Of a DNA stretch of 64,000 nt, positions 33,976 to 45,791 are shown in pieces. The DNA lies in the NCBI GenBank assembly GCA_011009095.1, contig VTPC01091228.1, positions 29,915-93,914 of the forward strand, written 5' to 3'. The notes below the pieces were generated by a model. That model did not search any database and was not told where the DNA came from. It worked only from the letters and a program-made list of their open reading frames with translations. The stretch is from Ignelater luminosus (lineage: Eukaryota; Arthropoda; Insecta; Coleoptera; Elateridae). Position 1 is the first letter of the stretch. Each line of letters opens with the position of its first letter. The translations under genes and the position numbers were made by a program.

Positions 33976-35236
33976 TTAGGTGTATACCTATGAAATGAGA
34001 CTTTTTTTTTCAATTTTAAACGTTTATTAACAAAAAATGGTTACAAATTTAATCTTCAAAATAATAGCCATCGCTAGCGACACATTTTACCCATCTCTCA
34101 GGCAATTTGTGAATGCCGCGCCAAAAAAATTGGCCGTCTTTGGCCGCAAACCAATCACCGAGCTTCTTCGTGAGAATTGAAGCACTGCTCGGAAAGTGCG
34201 TGGCCCATCGATGCAAACAAATGATAATCGGAAGGCGTCAAGTCTGGTGAGTAAGCCGCATGCACCAGCGGTTCCCAATCGTACGTCTCCACCAATTCCC
34301 GGGTCGCTCTTGTTCGATGTGGTGGTGCATTGTCATCAAGAAAAAATTACTTTGTGACGCCGATCGGCATATTCTGGGCGTTTTCGGTGTATAGCGCTGT
34401 TCAAAACGGCCAATTGTCGTTGGTAGCGTGCACCGTCAACTGTTTCACCTGGTTTTAATAGCTCGTACCAAATCATACCATGCTGATCCCAGAAAACACA
34501 CAGCATTGCCTTGCGGCCGAAGCGATCTGGTTTGGCCGTTGATTTTGGCTTGTGGCCGGGCGGACCATACGATCGTTTACGCTTGGGATTGGAGAAATAC
34601 ACCCGTAACGATTCGATGCAAAAAAGACTTCCTTTTGAACCGGGAGAGCAGCATTTCACAAGTGGTTTTTCGGTTCTCTTGCTGCCTTTCAGTCAGTTAA
34701 TGCGGTACCCATCTTCCGACCTTTAAAATCATGCCCATGTCTTTCAAACGTTTGCAAATGGTTTTTTGGGTCACTCCCAACTGCTCTGCCATCATTTCTT
34801 GCGTTTGACCATCATCTTCATTCAACAATGCTTGCAATTCGGTGTCCTCAAACTTTTTCGGTGGCCGGCCACGTTCCTCGTTCTCCACGCTAAAATCACC
34901 ACTTCGGAATTTTTCAAACCACCTGAAGCACTGTGCTCTGCATAGAGCATGTCCACCGTAAGCTTCTATAAGCATTTGATGAGCTTGAGAAGCGTTTTTC
35001 TTCAATTGATAACAGAAAATCAACGATGTCCGCAAATCGTAGTTTGAAGGCACGAAATTCGACATTTTTAAGAGCGAAAAAAATGCGTTGTTGTATGAAA
35101 CATCACAAACAATGAATTGAATATTGTTGACAGATGACAGACGAAAAAAATAAGACATTTGGGACAGTTTAAAAATACTCCTAGCGACATCTGTGGTCTA
35201 ATAGCTGAAAGTCTCATTTCATAGGTATACACCTGG
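33976..35236 (-). mobile_element. mauritiana-type mariner, decayed
   Basis: Flanked by TA (33974-33975 and 35237-35238). The TIR reads CCAGGTGTATACCTATGAAA at the right end and TTAGGTGTATACCTATGAAA at the left end. The CCAGGTGTA start is like that of Mos1, the type mariner. Length 1261 bp. Confidence 0.92.
34049..35065 (-). pseudogene. mariner transposase, mauritiana subfamily, decayed
   Basis: From ATG at 35065: MSNFVPSNYDLRTSLIFCYQ, GDFSVENEERGRPPKKFEDT and VGRWVPH. A TAA follows at 34697-34699, where Glu is expected (WVPHEL). A deletion near 34605 removes the GDEKW block, and with it the first catalytic Asp, and shifts the frame. KRKRSYGPPGHKPKSTAKPD, FGRKAMLCVFWDQHG and YELLKPGETV follow. 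An extra T near 34342 shifts the frame again before DDNAPPH; the third Asp is in YSPDLTPSDYHLF (34 residues between). The end SDGYYFED is readable. The overall pattern is clearly Mos1-like. Confidence 0.92.
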
Positions 35237-35238
35237 TA

Positions 35239-36021
35239 GTGATTACTACCTACTATCGAGTAGTTACTGTTTATTATTCCAGTATATAAAAACCAAATTT
35301 CGACAAATCCGCAACTGAGTAGGGGAAAGCTGAAGTTGGCGCATGTCTAGATTACATTAGAAGAATTATTTCCTCAAAAGACCTATAGTGTTAACTTTTT
35401 GATGCTCTCTCCAGGCCTCCTAAACTTTGAAATTGCAGTTCATTTTTTCTACATATGTATGAGATTTGGTATATTTTAAAGAATTAAATATTCGAATAAA
35501 GTCATTTGAATTTTTTTAAAATCTTTTCTGTTATCAAACCATCTCTTTCCAAACAGAATCACAAAGGTCTAAGCCAACAAACGTGTAATCACTAGTGTTG
35601 CTGAAAATACCTGTGGAAATAAGTTCCGTGCCTCTTTGAATTGTAGAAAGCAAATCGTCAACACCTATATCTTCCCATAATGATACAATCACAATTTGGG
35701 TTCATTTAAAGATGAGCCTTTGCGTAATAATTGCAAGAACTGTTTTTGATATTTTATTACAACCAAACTTGTCATCACTATGATGGTACTTGAGACTCAT
35801 AATAATTATTGTTTTACGCAATGTAGAATACAACATCTTACCAAGCCATCGAGCAATTTCTGTACTGGAACAATTTTCTAAGAGTGGTAACTTTTTAGAA
35901 ACTTGATCTGTTCCGATAGACAAGGCCTCTAAAAACTAAAAACAAGATATAAAGGCAAAACAAAAAGGATCTCGAATACCATCTACAAAGTCATGCTACC
36001 AGCATTACCAAGTATCGCACT
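35239..36021. other. Spacer with one candidate exon
   Basis: Between two mariners. Apart from the minus-strand candidate exon at 35534-35928, nothing is seen. Confidence 0.5.
35534..35928 (-). pseudogene. Unidentified coding-like exon or relic
   Basis: On the minus strand an acceptor-like CTTGTTTTTAGTTTTTAG ends at 35929. It is followed by one frame reading GTDQVSKKLPLLENCSSTEI, ARWLGKMLYSTLRKTIIIMS and so on. The only stop inside is a TGA at about 35702. The same frame then continues TQIVIVSLWEDIGVDDLLST to SVWKEMV and ends at TGA (35534-35536). The mixed composition, the length without stops on both sides of the TGA and the splice signal suggest a real exon, perhaps of a host gene or an unknown element, now with a nonsense change. 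I do not recognise the protein. Confidence 0.35.
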
Positions 36022-36023
36022 TA

Positions 36024-37315
36024 CGAGGGCTGTTTGACGGAAGTGTGACATTTCAATAAAGAACAGGTTTAGCCTAGATTTTTTTTATTATTTTTCAACA
36101 TAGTTCCCTTCAAGTGCTACACACTTAGTCCAACGACTTTCCAATTTCTTTAAGCCTTCTGAGAAATGTTCTTTTGGCAACTCGTCAAAATAGGCCTGCG
36201 TTGCAGCAATAACCTCTTCATTTGATGCGAATTTTTTTCCTGCGAGAGATTTTTTTCAAATTCGGAAATAAAAAAAGTCTCTTGGGGCCAGATCCGGTGA
36301 GTATGGTGGATGGGGAAGCAGTTCGTAGCGTAATTGTACCAATTTAGCGGTTGCAATTGCAGATGAATGAGATGGGGCGTTGTCGTAATGAAAGAGCACT
36401 TTCTTACGTGCCAAATGTGGGCGTTTTTTCTTTAAGATAACATCAAAACGGGTCAATAAATCAGCATAATATTGGCCAGTTATTGTTTTACCCCTTTCCA
36501 AATAGTCAATATGGATTATGCCTTTAGAATCCCAAAAAATAGTCGCCATGACCTTATTAGCCGAGTGACCAATTTTAGTCTTCTTTGGTGCACGTTCGTC
36601 TGGTGATATCCATTGTTTCACTGTTCCTTTGTCTCAGGGGTATGGTGGTGGATCCAGGTTTCGTCAACAGTCACATATCGGCGAAAAAACTCAACTGGAT
36701 TACGTTGTAACATGACCAAACATTGATTTGAAGGTTGAACACGAATTCTCATTTGGTCCACTGTGAGCAATCGCGGCACCCATCTTGCCGATACCTTTTT
36801 AATATACAAATGTTCGTGTAAAATATTATGCACCCGTTCGATTGAGATGCCAACAGCATCAACTATCTCGCGCACTTTCAAACGTCGATCAGCCATTACC
36901 ATATTATGGATTTTGTCAACGATTTCCTTAGTAGTGACCGTTTGTAAGGGCCCGGGGCGTTCACCATCGTCAGTGCTCATACGGCCAGTTTTAAATGAAT
37001 TAAACCACTTGGAAACCATTCCATGCGATGGAGCAGATTCACCGTAATATTTCCGTAATTTCTCCTCAGTTTCTTTCACTGTTTTTCCACGTAAAAAATA
37101 ATGTTTAATTAAAACACGAAATTCACGTTTTTCCATATTTACAAAATAGCACAAACTTGATTGATTTCTATGACTGCCAAATGTATACTATTTCACAGAT
37201 TGACATGAAATTTGGAGGTTAAGCCTCTAAAAGACTGACGTATATGCTAATGTTTTCGATTTACCGATATCAGCGCCATCTAGCGGAAAGTCACGCTTCC
37301 GTCAAACAGCCCTCG
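36024..37315 (-). mobile_element. mariner (DD34D)
   Basis: A 1292-bp element flanked by TA (36022-36023 and 37316-37317). The TIRs CGAGGGCTGTTTGACGGAAG and, inverted from the right end, CGAGGGCTGTTTGACGGAAG are identical over their first 20 bases. One transposase pseudogene lies inside. Confidence 0.94.
36088..37136 (-). pseudogene. mariner transposase, two frameshifts
   Basis: From ATG at 37136: MEKREFRVLIKHYFLRGKTV, the HTH, the linker ARWVPRLLTVDQ and the first Asp in VTVDETWIHHHTPETKEQ. A frameshift near 36620 then moves to KQWISPDERAPKKTKIGHSA, the second Asp in HYDNAPSH and the third in YSPDLAPRDFF (34 residues between). A second frameshift near 36255 precedes the C-terminus, which ends ALEGNYVEK at 36088. 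All three catalytic Asp codons remain. It is a different lineage from the neighbouring mariners at 30.8 and 34 kb, although all three lie on the minus strand. Confidence 0.93.
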
Positions 37316-37317
37316 TA

Positions 37318-39353
37318 CGTAAAAATCTGGAAAGCGGAAGGTAAACAGTTCAGCTCATCGTATAGCAGGTACAAATAATGTAAGCTCGTAGACATGACAC
37401 GCAGGGACGCTTTCGGTATGAAGACGTTTTGTTGCTTGTCCAACTTGACGGGAGTCATCAAGGAACCAGATATTTTACAATAGTTTATTGTCAGCACAGC
37501 GACAGATCTGTTGACCAAAGGTACCATGTGCTACCAATCACAGTTGTCTTGTGTGGAAATGAAGATGAAATATCATTCAACTGTACATCCATACAAAATG
37601 AAAAGCAAGTAACTCATCTTGAGATAAATTGTTTGTCAATAGAAAAGGCTGACTATTGAATATTGATAGAGGGAGTTTTTGCTTGCGCTGACACTAACAT
37701 AATAGTTTTATCCTTGTTTTACTTGGTTTCGCACTACCTACCAGTAGAATTGTAACGGGACATCTGTTGAGATCCTAGTTCTACGCACCTTGGCTCCAAT
37801 CAATGTGAATTTACTTTTTTAAGTGACAGAAGATGGGCACGTAATTGTTTAAAATGTACCAAATTCTCATAAATTTGAATGTACAGGACTACGATCAGGT
37901 TTAGAACTATTACAAATCCAGAGCCATTACCACTCCGGTATCCGTTCTCACGCAGGAGAGTAAGATCAGTTTATCGCAAAATGGAAGAAAACATTCCTGA
38001 AGCAAATCTAAAAAAAGGAGAAAGTACTAGGAAATGGTAAACAACATACTAGGAACAAAGATCTGCTTAGTAATAACAATAAGGATTGCACCAAGTGTGC
38101 TGCTTTACCAAAGCTCCATTTTCATTTTTTACATTAAAATAAGGAAAAGTAAAATCTTTAGACCGTAAAAGGAGTATTGTGCAATATGTATCTAATAAAT
38201 AAGTATTTTTAATTAGATTGGATCGACTTTTATGAATTAACAAATAAGGAAAAGCAAAATATAGAGCAAAATATGAAAATTGTGGTAGGCTTTTGAAAAT
38301 TTGCATACGGGTAAACAATTGCAAAGGAAAGATTTCTTTCTCATGACTTTTTTTGAAATTCGGTTAAGTAAGTCCATTTCTCGGACATTTTTTCTAAAAA
38401 TGTCAAATTTGACAGGTAATGGAGACTACATGATTACTTTTGATTAGGTCATTTTTGGTTCTGGAGCGAGCAAAACCTGATGCCGGAAACAAATCTTCTA
38501 TGAGTCATGCAATAAAATTTCTTCACATATTGTGCAGACATTTTGGCGGGCACTGTATATTGTCTTATTCCTAGTCTACTTTCATTAATTATCAATGTTT
38601 TAGCAGGAGTCAATAATTACTGAAATTTATCACTAAACTGATCAAAAAGTGGTCATATTCTAAATAAAAAATCTTGAGAATCCGCCAGGTGTTCATTGTC
38701 ATTAAAATGAATATTTTGCAAAGGTGGTAGAAATCTATCTCGCGTTATTTTTGACGTTATATGATTGTAATGGTACAAGTCGTGTTTAGATCAATAAAAA
38801 TATAGTTGGTACTCGGGCCAACTCCATATATATAATTACACCAAGACATTTTAGTGTCAGACCAATTCTTCAGGCTAGATATGTATGCATATTTGGCTAG
38901 TAACGCAGTAAACGTGTTACATAAAAAAAAGAAAAGCTTATACGAAGTAAACATTGAAAATATTAATTGTAATAAAAGATTAAACAACTACTTTCTGTGG
39001 GAGGAATTTTTAATAATATTGCTCATAATGATTGATTCATCTTGTATTTTATATAGCAGCTACCTCCACAATGAAAGGTGAAGCTTGCCCACGTAAGTTA
39101 AATAAATTTTAATTTACATTTCTCTGTTAACAATTGAACTTCTACACTGTATTTGCAAAATCATAATAGGCGATTTCGATCTAAAGTGTGTAGCTGCTAC
39201 AAAACTATGTAAATCAGAATAGAATGTTTTTTCAAATTCATCCTGTATAAATTATTGTTAATGAAACGAATAATTGAATATCCATCTACCCTAAACGATA
39301 TAAGGAATATGCTCATGTTTTATTTTTTCTGTAAATACTGCTTGTTTTTTATG
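37318..39353. other. No recognisable gene
   Basis: AT-rich. A 76-codon frame at 37429-37659 (MLLVQLDGSHQGTRYF) has a mixed composition but matches nothing I know and lacks convincing splice context. Nothing else is seen. Confidence 0.5.
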
Positions 39354-39558
39354 CAGGGTATCCCGAAAAGTATACACAACATAGCCTTAAGGGCTTGATA
39401 ATAATGTAAATCAAAACGGTCTGATTCTCAACTGTTACTAATTTGCCAGAATATCTGATTTTGTTTTTTGTATTGAATTATTTGTTTTTCAAGTTAACAT
39501 GATTCTTTATAAAAATAAATGAATTTATCGATAACTCAGTAACTGTTAAGACACCCTG
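39354..39558. repeat. Candidate short MITE with CAGGGT ends
   Basis: CAGGGTATC at the left and, inverted at the right, CAGGGTGTC, about 205 bp apart. The inverted similarity fades after about nine bases, so this is a weak call. The terminal motif is shared with the larger foldback elements at 57181 and 61862. Confidence 0.35.
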
Positions 39559-39559
39559 T

Positions 39560-41250
39560 ACATTAGTTTGTTTTACAGTGAATAGGTGCCTGAACGCTTT
39601 TTTATTCACTCTAGATGCGGAAATAAATTGGTCTGCAACGTACTATGCAAATATTATATAATTAAGATACGACTTAAATAAATAGGCTGGAAAAATAAGT
39701 GAATACAGCATTTTAAAACAAAAATTTATTATTCAGGGTTTCTAATAAGAATACTCAGAACTCTTTTTTTATAAAAGACGTTGTATAATTACCAGTTTTA
39801 GCTGCGAGCTCTAATTAAAGACAAAAGTTGCTGGTTAAATTTACGTTATGCAAAGGAAATTGGAAGCATGGAGAGGCATGAAGTATTCATTAAAGACTTA
39901 CTTCAAGAATTCATATGGCGGTTGCTTTATGATTTTATTGAGGTTATTTCATACTTATAAAATTGTAAGAAAGAATAAAAGTGACACGAAAAATTAGAAA
40001 AGGTAAGACTAAGTTTGAAACGTTAGTAATTTCGGTGCTTTTATTTAAATAAATTTTGTAGCAATTACCATTTATATTTTATATTAGATTAATGTGTTGT
40101 TCAAAAGCAGATGTTTTCTTTTATTAAAAAAATTCTAAACAATTTTTGCCCCGAAAGAAGAATTACATTAAAAAGAATTAAAGCCTAATATTAAGTTAAT
40201 TGAATAAACTGAAAATTTACGGGGTAAAATTATTTCTCTAGAGACAAAATCTCTACGTATGAAAGGTAAACCTTTCCCTATATTCACCTATGCGTGCATA
40301 CATCATTCATAATCAATTTCTAACAAATTTTAATTTAAAAAACGGGAACAATAATAAATCCGTCTATGTCATAATAAAACTGAATAAATGTTTAATTAAT
40401 ATTCAGCGAATGTTAAAATAAACGTTAAAATCCAGCGTTATGTTTAAGAAAGAACCTACAGAAATTTTAAGTAGTTTATCACACGAACAACTTGAAGTTT
40501 GATTCAAATAAATAGGCCATTTACATGCAGTACAAAGCGAAAGGGACGAAACAATAAAAAGAGACTGGGAAAAGTGAACGCTGTTCGATCTCCACTTTAA
40601 TTTCCGGCATTTTATGCCATACCATATAATTAAATATTGGTTATTCGTTACTTATTGCTGGTTTATAGAAGGAAAACGTCAGGCTTCTAAACCATTTCTC
40701 TCAAGAAACTTTGTAGAGTGCGATTTTGAATATAAATGTAAAAGTGGAAACGCCTGAAAATCAATTTTATTTCTAGGAAAATGTGGGTTGTATTTGTATT
40801 CTTATCCACATCGAGTTTTTAATAATACGAGAATTAATTTATTTATTCTTAATTGTACCTTATTTTAGATGATATACGATATGTACAAAGTTCTAACAAT
40901 CAATTATTCTAATTTCTACTGTTTCCACTAACCTTAGGAATTTGCTACAAGCGTTTTTTTTAAAACATTTTTTTATTCTTTATCAGTTTATTTTGTTTTT
41001 GTGAAGCTATTACTTAATTATAAAATATAATTGTTTAGAGAGTTTAATTTTGAGAATTCATTTGTTGAAAAATATACGTTTTACCAGTTTGAAAGCAGTT
41101 TTCTGTGATACATATACAGGCTGTTCCTGAAATAGTTACGAAAAATTGAGAAGATTTTCAGGAGTACAGAATGTCAAAGCTTGATTTAACATTCTTTGTT
41201 TTCTTTATATCTCCAAAGCAACATCTATAGGGTAGTACAAGCACATTTAT
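39560..41250. other. No recognisable gene
   Basis: AT-rich. A single CAGGCTGTTCCTGAAATAG end-like motif occurs at about 41117 without a partner. Nothing else is supported. Confidence 0.55.
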
Positions 41251-41251
41251 A

Positions 41252-41574
41252 CCGTCTGTCCAAAAAGTATAGAATATCGTATATATCTCAGTAAATATGC
41301 ATTTTATGGAAAAATATTTTCTATTAAAGTTGTTCAGTATTTAGTTTTACATTACACGACAATATCAAATAACTATTAAAAAAAAACAAAAGCGCAACGA
41401 ATAATGCTTTAATTCTTTTTAATGGGACGGTATCCCTTTATTGTACTCATTTGATAGAGAATGTTTTTCTCTTTTCAATGATGTAAAACTTTGATACACT
41501 TGCATAAGTAAATTTTGAGTAAAACGCAAAAAATTGTTTGAATAACGCTTAAAAGTTTATTTATTCATCTGTTA
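41252..41574. repeat. Left long TIR
   Basis: The inverted partner is 42894-43192. Shared tracts include ATATCTCAGTAAATATGCAT, TCATTTGATAGAGAATGTT and CTTGCATAAGTAAATTTTGA. The left arm carries an extra TTTCTCTTTTCAATGATG near 41465. Confidence 0.9.
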
Positions 41575-41776
41575 CCTTTCCAGACGCGGTCTTTTAAATT
41601 TTCAATATCATCTAGCCACATTATGGTCGGTGTGATACACTTTTGTTTGTTGCAACAATTGAATGCGTCGTAGAAATGTCAATTAATAACCGAACTGAAG
41701 CGAAAAGTTATTTGTTTAATTAATTTAAGCTTTTGATTAACGTGAGGATACCAAAGTTACAAAAATACGACTTGCT

Positions 41777-42859
41777 ATGGATATAGCAGAAAAACATCGT
41801 ATCGAAATTTTAATGATGCTGGGATGTGGAGACAGAAGGAGAACACAGGAGGAAATTTGCAATTTGTTTAATAACGTGCACCCCGAATACCATATTTCTC
41901 AGTCTACTGTAAGTAAAATTTTGCATAAATTTCACGAGACGGGTTCTGTCAAAGATCGTCCAAAAACGGACAGACCTAAAGCTCTAAATAATGAACAACA
42001 TGAGAATATAATGTTGGCTGTCGTGGAAAATTCACATGTTTCTGTTCGACAAATTGCTCGTGAACATACTTTGAAGAAATCCACTGCACACGAAGTTCTA
42101 AGAAAGGAGAAGTGGCATCCGTATAAACCTTGTATAGTTCAAGAATTATTAGAAGATGATTTAGATCAAAGATTGCAATTTTGCAAAGAAATAACACATA
42201 GGCTTCAGGAAAATGCAAATTTTCATAAAAATATCCTCTTCACTGATGAGGCAACGTTTTGTTTGAACGGTACCATTAACAAAAAAAACACGCGCTACTG
42301 GTCTTCGGTAAATCCTGGCTGGTATGTAGAAGGGCACACTCAATATCAGCAGAAAGTCAATGTCTGGGCAGGAATTATTGGAACTCAAATTTTGGGACCT
42401 TTTTTTATAGAACATAATTTAACAGCGGATACTTATCTAGATTTTTTAAGTTTTGACTTAGTTCCTGCTTTAGCTGTTCTATTTCCTAATGAACTAGATC
42501 CAGATGTGCCCCATAACAGAATATGATTGCAACAAGACGGGGCTCGTCTTCATTTCGGAATTAATGTCCGACAGTTTCTTGATAATACGTTTCCTTATCG
42601 ATGGATAGGCAGAAGAGGTGCAGGAAAATAGCCAGCTTGCTCGCCGGATTTAAGTCCACTTGATTTTTTTCTGTGGGGCCATCTCGAAAATAAGATTTAT
42701 GTCGACATGTCTGAAGTTATTGAAACTCTAAAAGACCGCATTGGAACAGAGATTAGAGCTATCACACCAGAAACGATTCAAAATGCAGTAAACGAATTTG
42801 AAAGACGACTTTATCATTGCCAAGCTGTAAATGGTGCACACTTTGAACACCTTCTATGA
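41777..42859 (+). pseudogene. DD41D transposase, two Trp-to-stop changes
   Basis: From ATG at 41777 (MDIAEKHRIEILMMLGCGDR) a single frame of 360 residues runs to TGA at 42857-42859. The first HTH carries ISQSTVSKILHKFHETGSV and the second HVSVRQIAREHTLKKSTAHE. The first Asp is in ILFTDEATFCL, the second in LQQDGARLHF and the third in ACSPDLSPLDFFLWG, with 41 residues between second and third. The only defects are TGA at 42524-42526 (RI-W-LQQDG) and TAG at 42629-42631 (GK-W-PACSPD), both at expected Trp codons. There are no frameshifts. It is a different lineage from the DD41D copy at 15 kb, with little sequence identity outside the motifs. Confidence 0.93.
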
Positions 42860-42893
42860 ACTATAGAGTGTAGTTATACAAAATTTTCAATTT

Positions 42894-43192
42894 GTAACAG
42901 ATGAATATTGAAATAAAATTTCAAACAATTTTTTGTGTTTTAATCAAAATTTACTTATGCAAGTGTATCAAAGTTTTAACATTCTCTATCAAATGAGTAC
43001 AATAAAGGGACACCTTCCCATAAAAAAAAATTGAAGCATTATTCGTTGCACTTTTGTTTTTTAAAAAATAGTTATTTGGTATTGCTCTGTAATGTAAAAC
43101 TAAACACTAAACAACTTTTATAGGAAACACTTTTCCATAAAATGCATATTTACTGAGATATATAGGATATTCCATACTTTTCGGACACACTG
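42894..43192. repeat. Right long TIR
   Basis: The inverted copy of 41252-41574, about 299 bp. It begins right after the transposase stop and contains a likely polyadenylation signal AATAAA near 42910. Confidence 0.88.
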
Positions 43193-43194
43193 TA

Positions 43195-45790
43195 TATAAA
43201 TTATGGCACCATAAATAGCGGAGATTTTTAGCTTTGTGTTATCTACCATCCTTCGTTCTAGGGATTATCTTACATTCATTCCGGTAAATAAAAGTTATAT
43301 GTTAATTATTAGCATTTATTTACTGCCAGTACGTGATTGTGTTTACTACGACTAGGTAAGATTTGCGCATTTTTGTGGACATCTTCGTAAAAATTTTTGT
43401 TTGGTAAATTAAAGCAATGGTCTTAATATTTAATACAAAAAATCCTAGATTTTAATTAAACAAATGTCGAAAATAAGGTAGGCAGAGTACCGGTATTCAC
43501 AGATTTGTCTAGTCATCCGCTCGCCGCCTTCCACTGTCGTGCGATAGATATTCCACAATACTGAGATTTTATACTATTGTTGCTCGACTTTTTAATTTAA
43601 TTTTGTTGATTAGCATCCACATTTATTAATCTTTCCATCATTTATTGAATGGTTATTATTTTCTTCAAAAAAAAATCTAATTTTAGGAAGTCAACATGTC
43701 CAAACAGCCAACTTAAGTGAAAAATTAACTTTTAAAGAGTATCATGTAGAAAGTAGGAATTAAATTCATTTGTTTATTAATTATTACTTATTTTGTATTT
43801 GCGTGTATTTTTTAAAATAAATTCTTTTCGTTTCAATAAATCGTTTATGAGCAAATGCAAGAAAGGCATAAAATTGTTAAATTATTTTATGCTTATGGTG
43901 AGTAACGAAGATATCGCTAAAACAGATTTAAATTGCCAAACAGGTGATCCGAATAAAGCTTCCAAAAACTCATATGTAATCATTTAAGAAATAATCATTC
44001 CTCACGTTTATACGATGTTTATAGCTTTGTTTCTTAAAGGGCGTCTACTAGGACCTTGACGGCGGATTTCTAGTAATTAGTGGCGGATTACGGGGCCAAA
44101 GTGTGGGTTTTAATAAATTTTTTTTTCTCATATAAAACTAAACGTTTAATGACTTTTGACGATTGAGCATGTATATCATTTAAATATGCATAACTATACA
44201 GAAAGTTTCATTGATAAATATTATTTCGTTTTAAATTTAAACGAATTTGAACTTCAAATATCCTTTAGGTGGCAGAGGATTGGTACTTTTACCCTTTTTA
44301 TCTTATATATTGAGTATCGTTTTTGTAGTAAGTCATTGTTACGTGCCAAAGTGAACTTTAAGACACAGGCTTATAATCAGCGACTAAAAAGCACGGAGAA
44401 CTAAATTCGCTGATACCCAGACTAGCAAACAGTCAAATACGGCTAGGTTCGGTATGCTTACTTACCACTGAAGTAGCTCAGAATCGGTGTTATTGGAAGG
44501 CGCCACTATGGATTCAGTCAGATAACTACATTCAAAAGGACTGTAGTCTCTCTTAAATCGGCAACAGCTTTACGAATACTTACTTAAACTTTCTGAAACA
44601 AAAACATGCTCAAGGCGTTAACCGCATTATACAGGAATATTTTTAATTTACCCTATATATGCTTCTTTAATTAAATTTGGAATAACTAAATTAAATCGTC
44701 AAATCTTTTTCTTTGGATTACCCAGTATATTAGAGTCTTTTGAGTCACCCGGTATATTCTTTACCAGTTAAATTTAATATAACTGGATCAAATTAATAAA
44801 GTGCTTGGGTGACTTCAATAATAACAAACAACAGGTGATTACACAAAATTACATAAAACTGTATAAAATAGACGTCAATATTCGTATCAAATCTTACTGC
44901 ACAGAATTCTGGCCAGTGACACTCGAGGAGAATTCCCTAAAACGCAAAGCACTGCGTGGGTCCCGTCAGCGTCTTGTAAATAGCTTACGACTGCACTTAA
45001 TGTAATACGAAAAGGAAATATATAATTTCATTTAATAAAAATTGACAATAAATTCATTTATACGTACAAATTAAAAGCATGGAAAATAGTTATGATTAGA
45101 ATAAAACTGTTCGCATTAAAAATTTGTACTTGATATTACTAAATTATAAGTTCATTGTTCGTTAACACAAAATACTGAACTAAAACGAACACAACTTTAC
45201 AATAATCATACAAACAGTAGTCGTTGTATCTTCACATTCATGCCAAGGGAAATCTAATTGTTTTTTTCCACTGGACAAACTTTGAATGCACTTTGTTTAT
45301 TGGACCAACGTACGTAAACACTACGATCTTAATTGGTGTTTGCTAATCTTTAAATAGCTGTACAATCCAAACCTTGGTTCACAGAAACAACTGCATTTTT
45401 AATTACGTGAATCGTTGGGAGCTGGCTGTGTCCACGCAGCGACAAGGGAATCAGGATGATAGCATACCCATTAAGTTTAATTCTTTGTTGTTTGTTTGTT
45501 GTAAGGTTACGTTGCGATAAGTTTTATTTATTCTTCTATTCATTTTCTATATTTTTGATCCGTAAGTTGCGTAATAACTTACTCTGTTGATGTCCTGTAT
45601 GTAATTAGCAAAATTATTATGAGCATCTACTGCTGTTTCTAAGGCTTTCTAGGCCTTTCTGTTCCGTTAGTAGTCCTCTTTCCTGATGATGTAGATATGT
45701 TGCTTTAAGTCTTGATTGGCCTTTTTCCATATATGGTACCCATGTTCAAGTTTGCAATAACAAAGTTACAGCGTAGAACAAGTTGTGTTT
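43195..45790. other. No recognisable gene
   Basis: AT-rich, with a slightly GC-richer patch at 43480-43560. Two similar short tracts, TTGGATTACCCAGTATATT (about 44714) and TTGAGTCACCCGGTATATT (about 44739), lie side by side. Nothing else is supported. Confidence 0.5.
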
Positions 45791-45791
45791 G

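Larger units (their letters stand above)
41252..43192 (+). mobile_element. DD41D mariner-like transposon with about 300-bp TIRs
   Basis: A 1941-bp element flanked by TA (41250-41251 and 43193-43194). The ends read CCGTCTGTCCAAAAAGTATA and, inverted, CAGTGTGTCCGAAAAGTATG. Inverted similarity continues, with scattered mismatches and one roughly 20-bp indel, to about 41574 on the left and 42894 on the right. Ordinary mariner TIRs are about 30 bp. One transposase gene lies between the arms. Confidence 0.93.
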
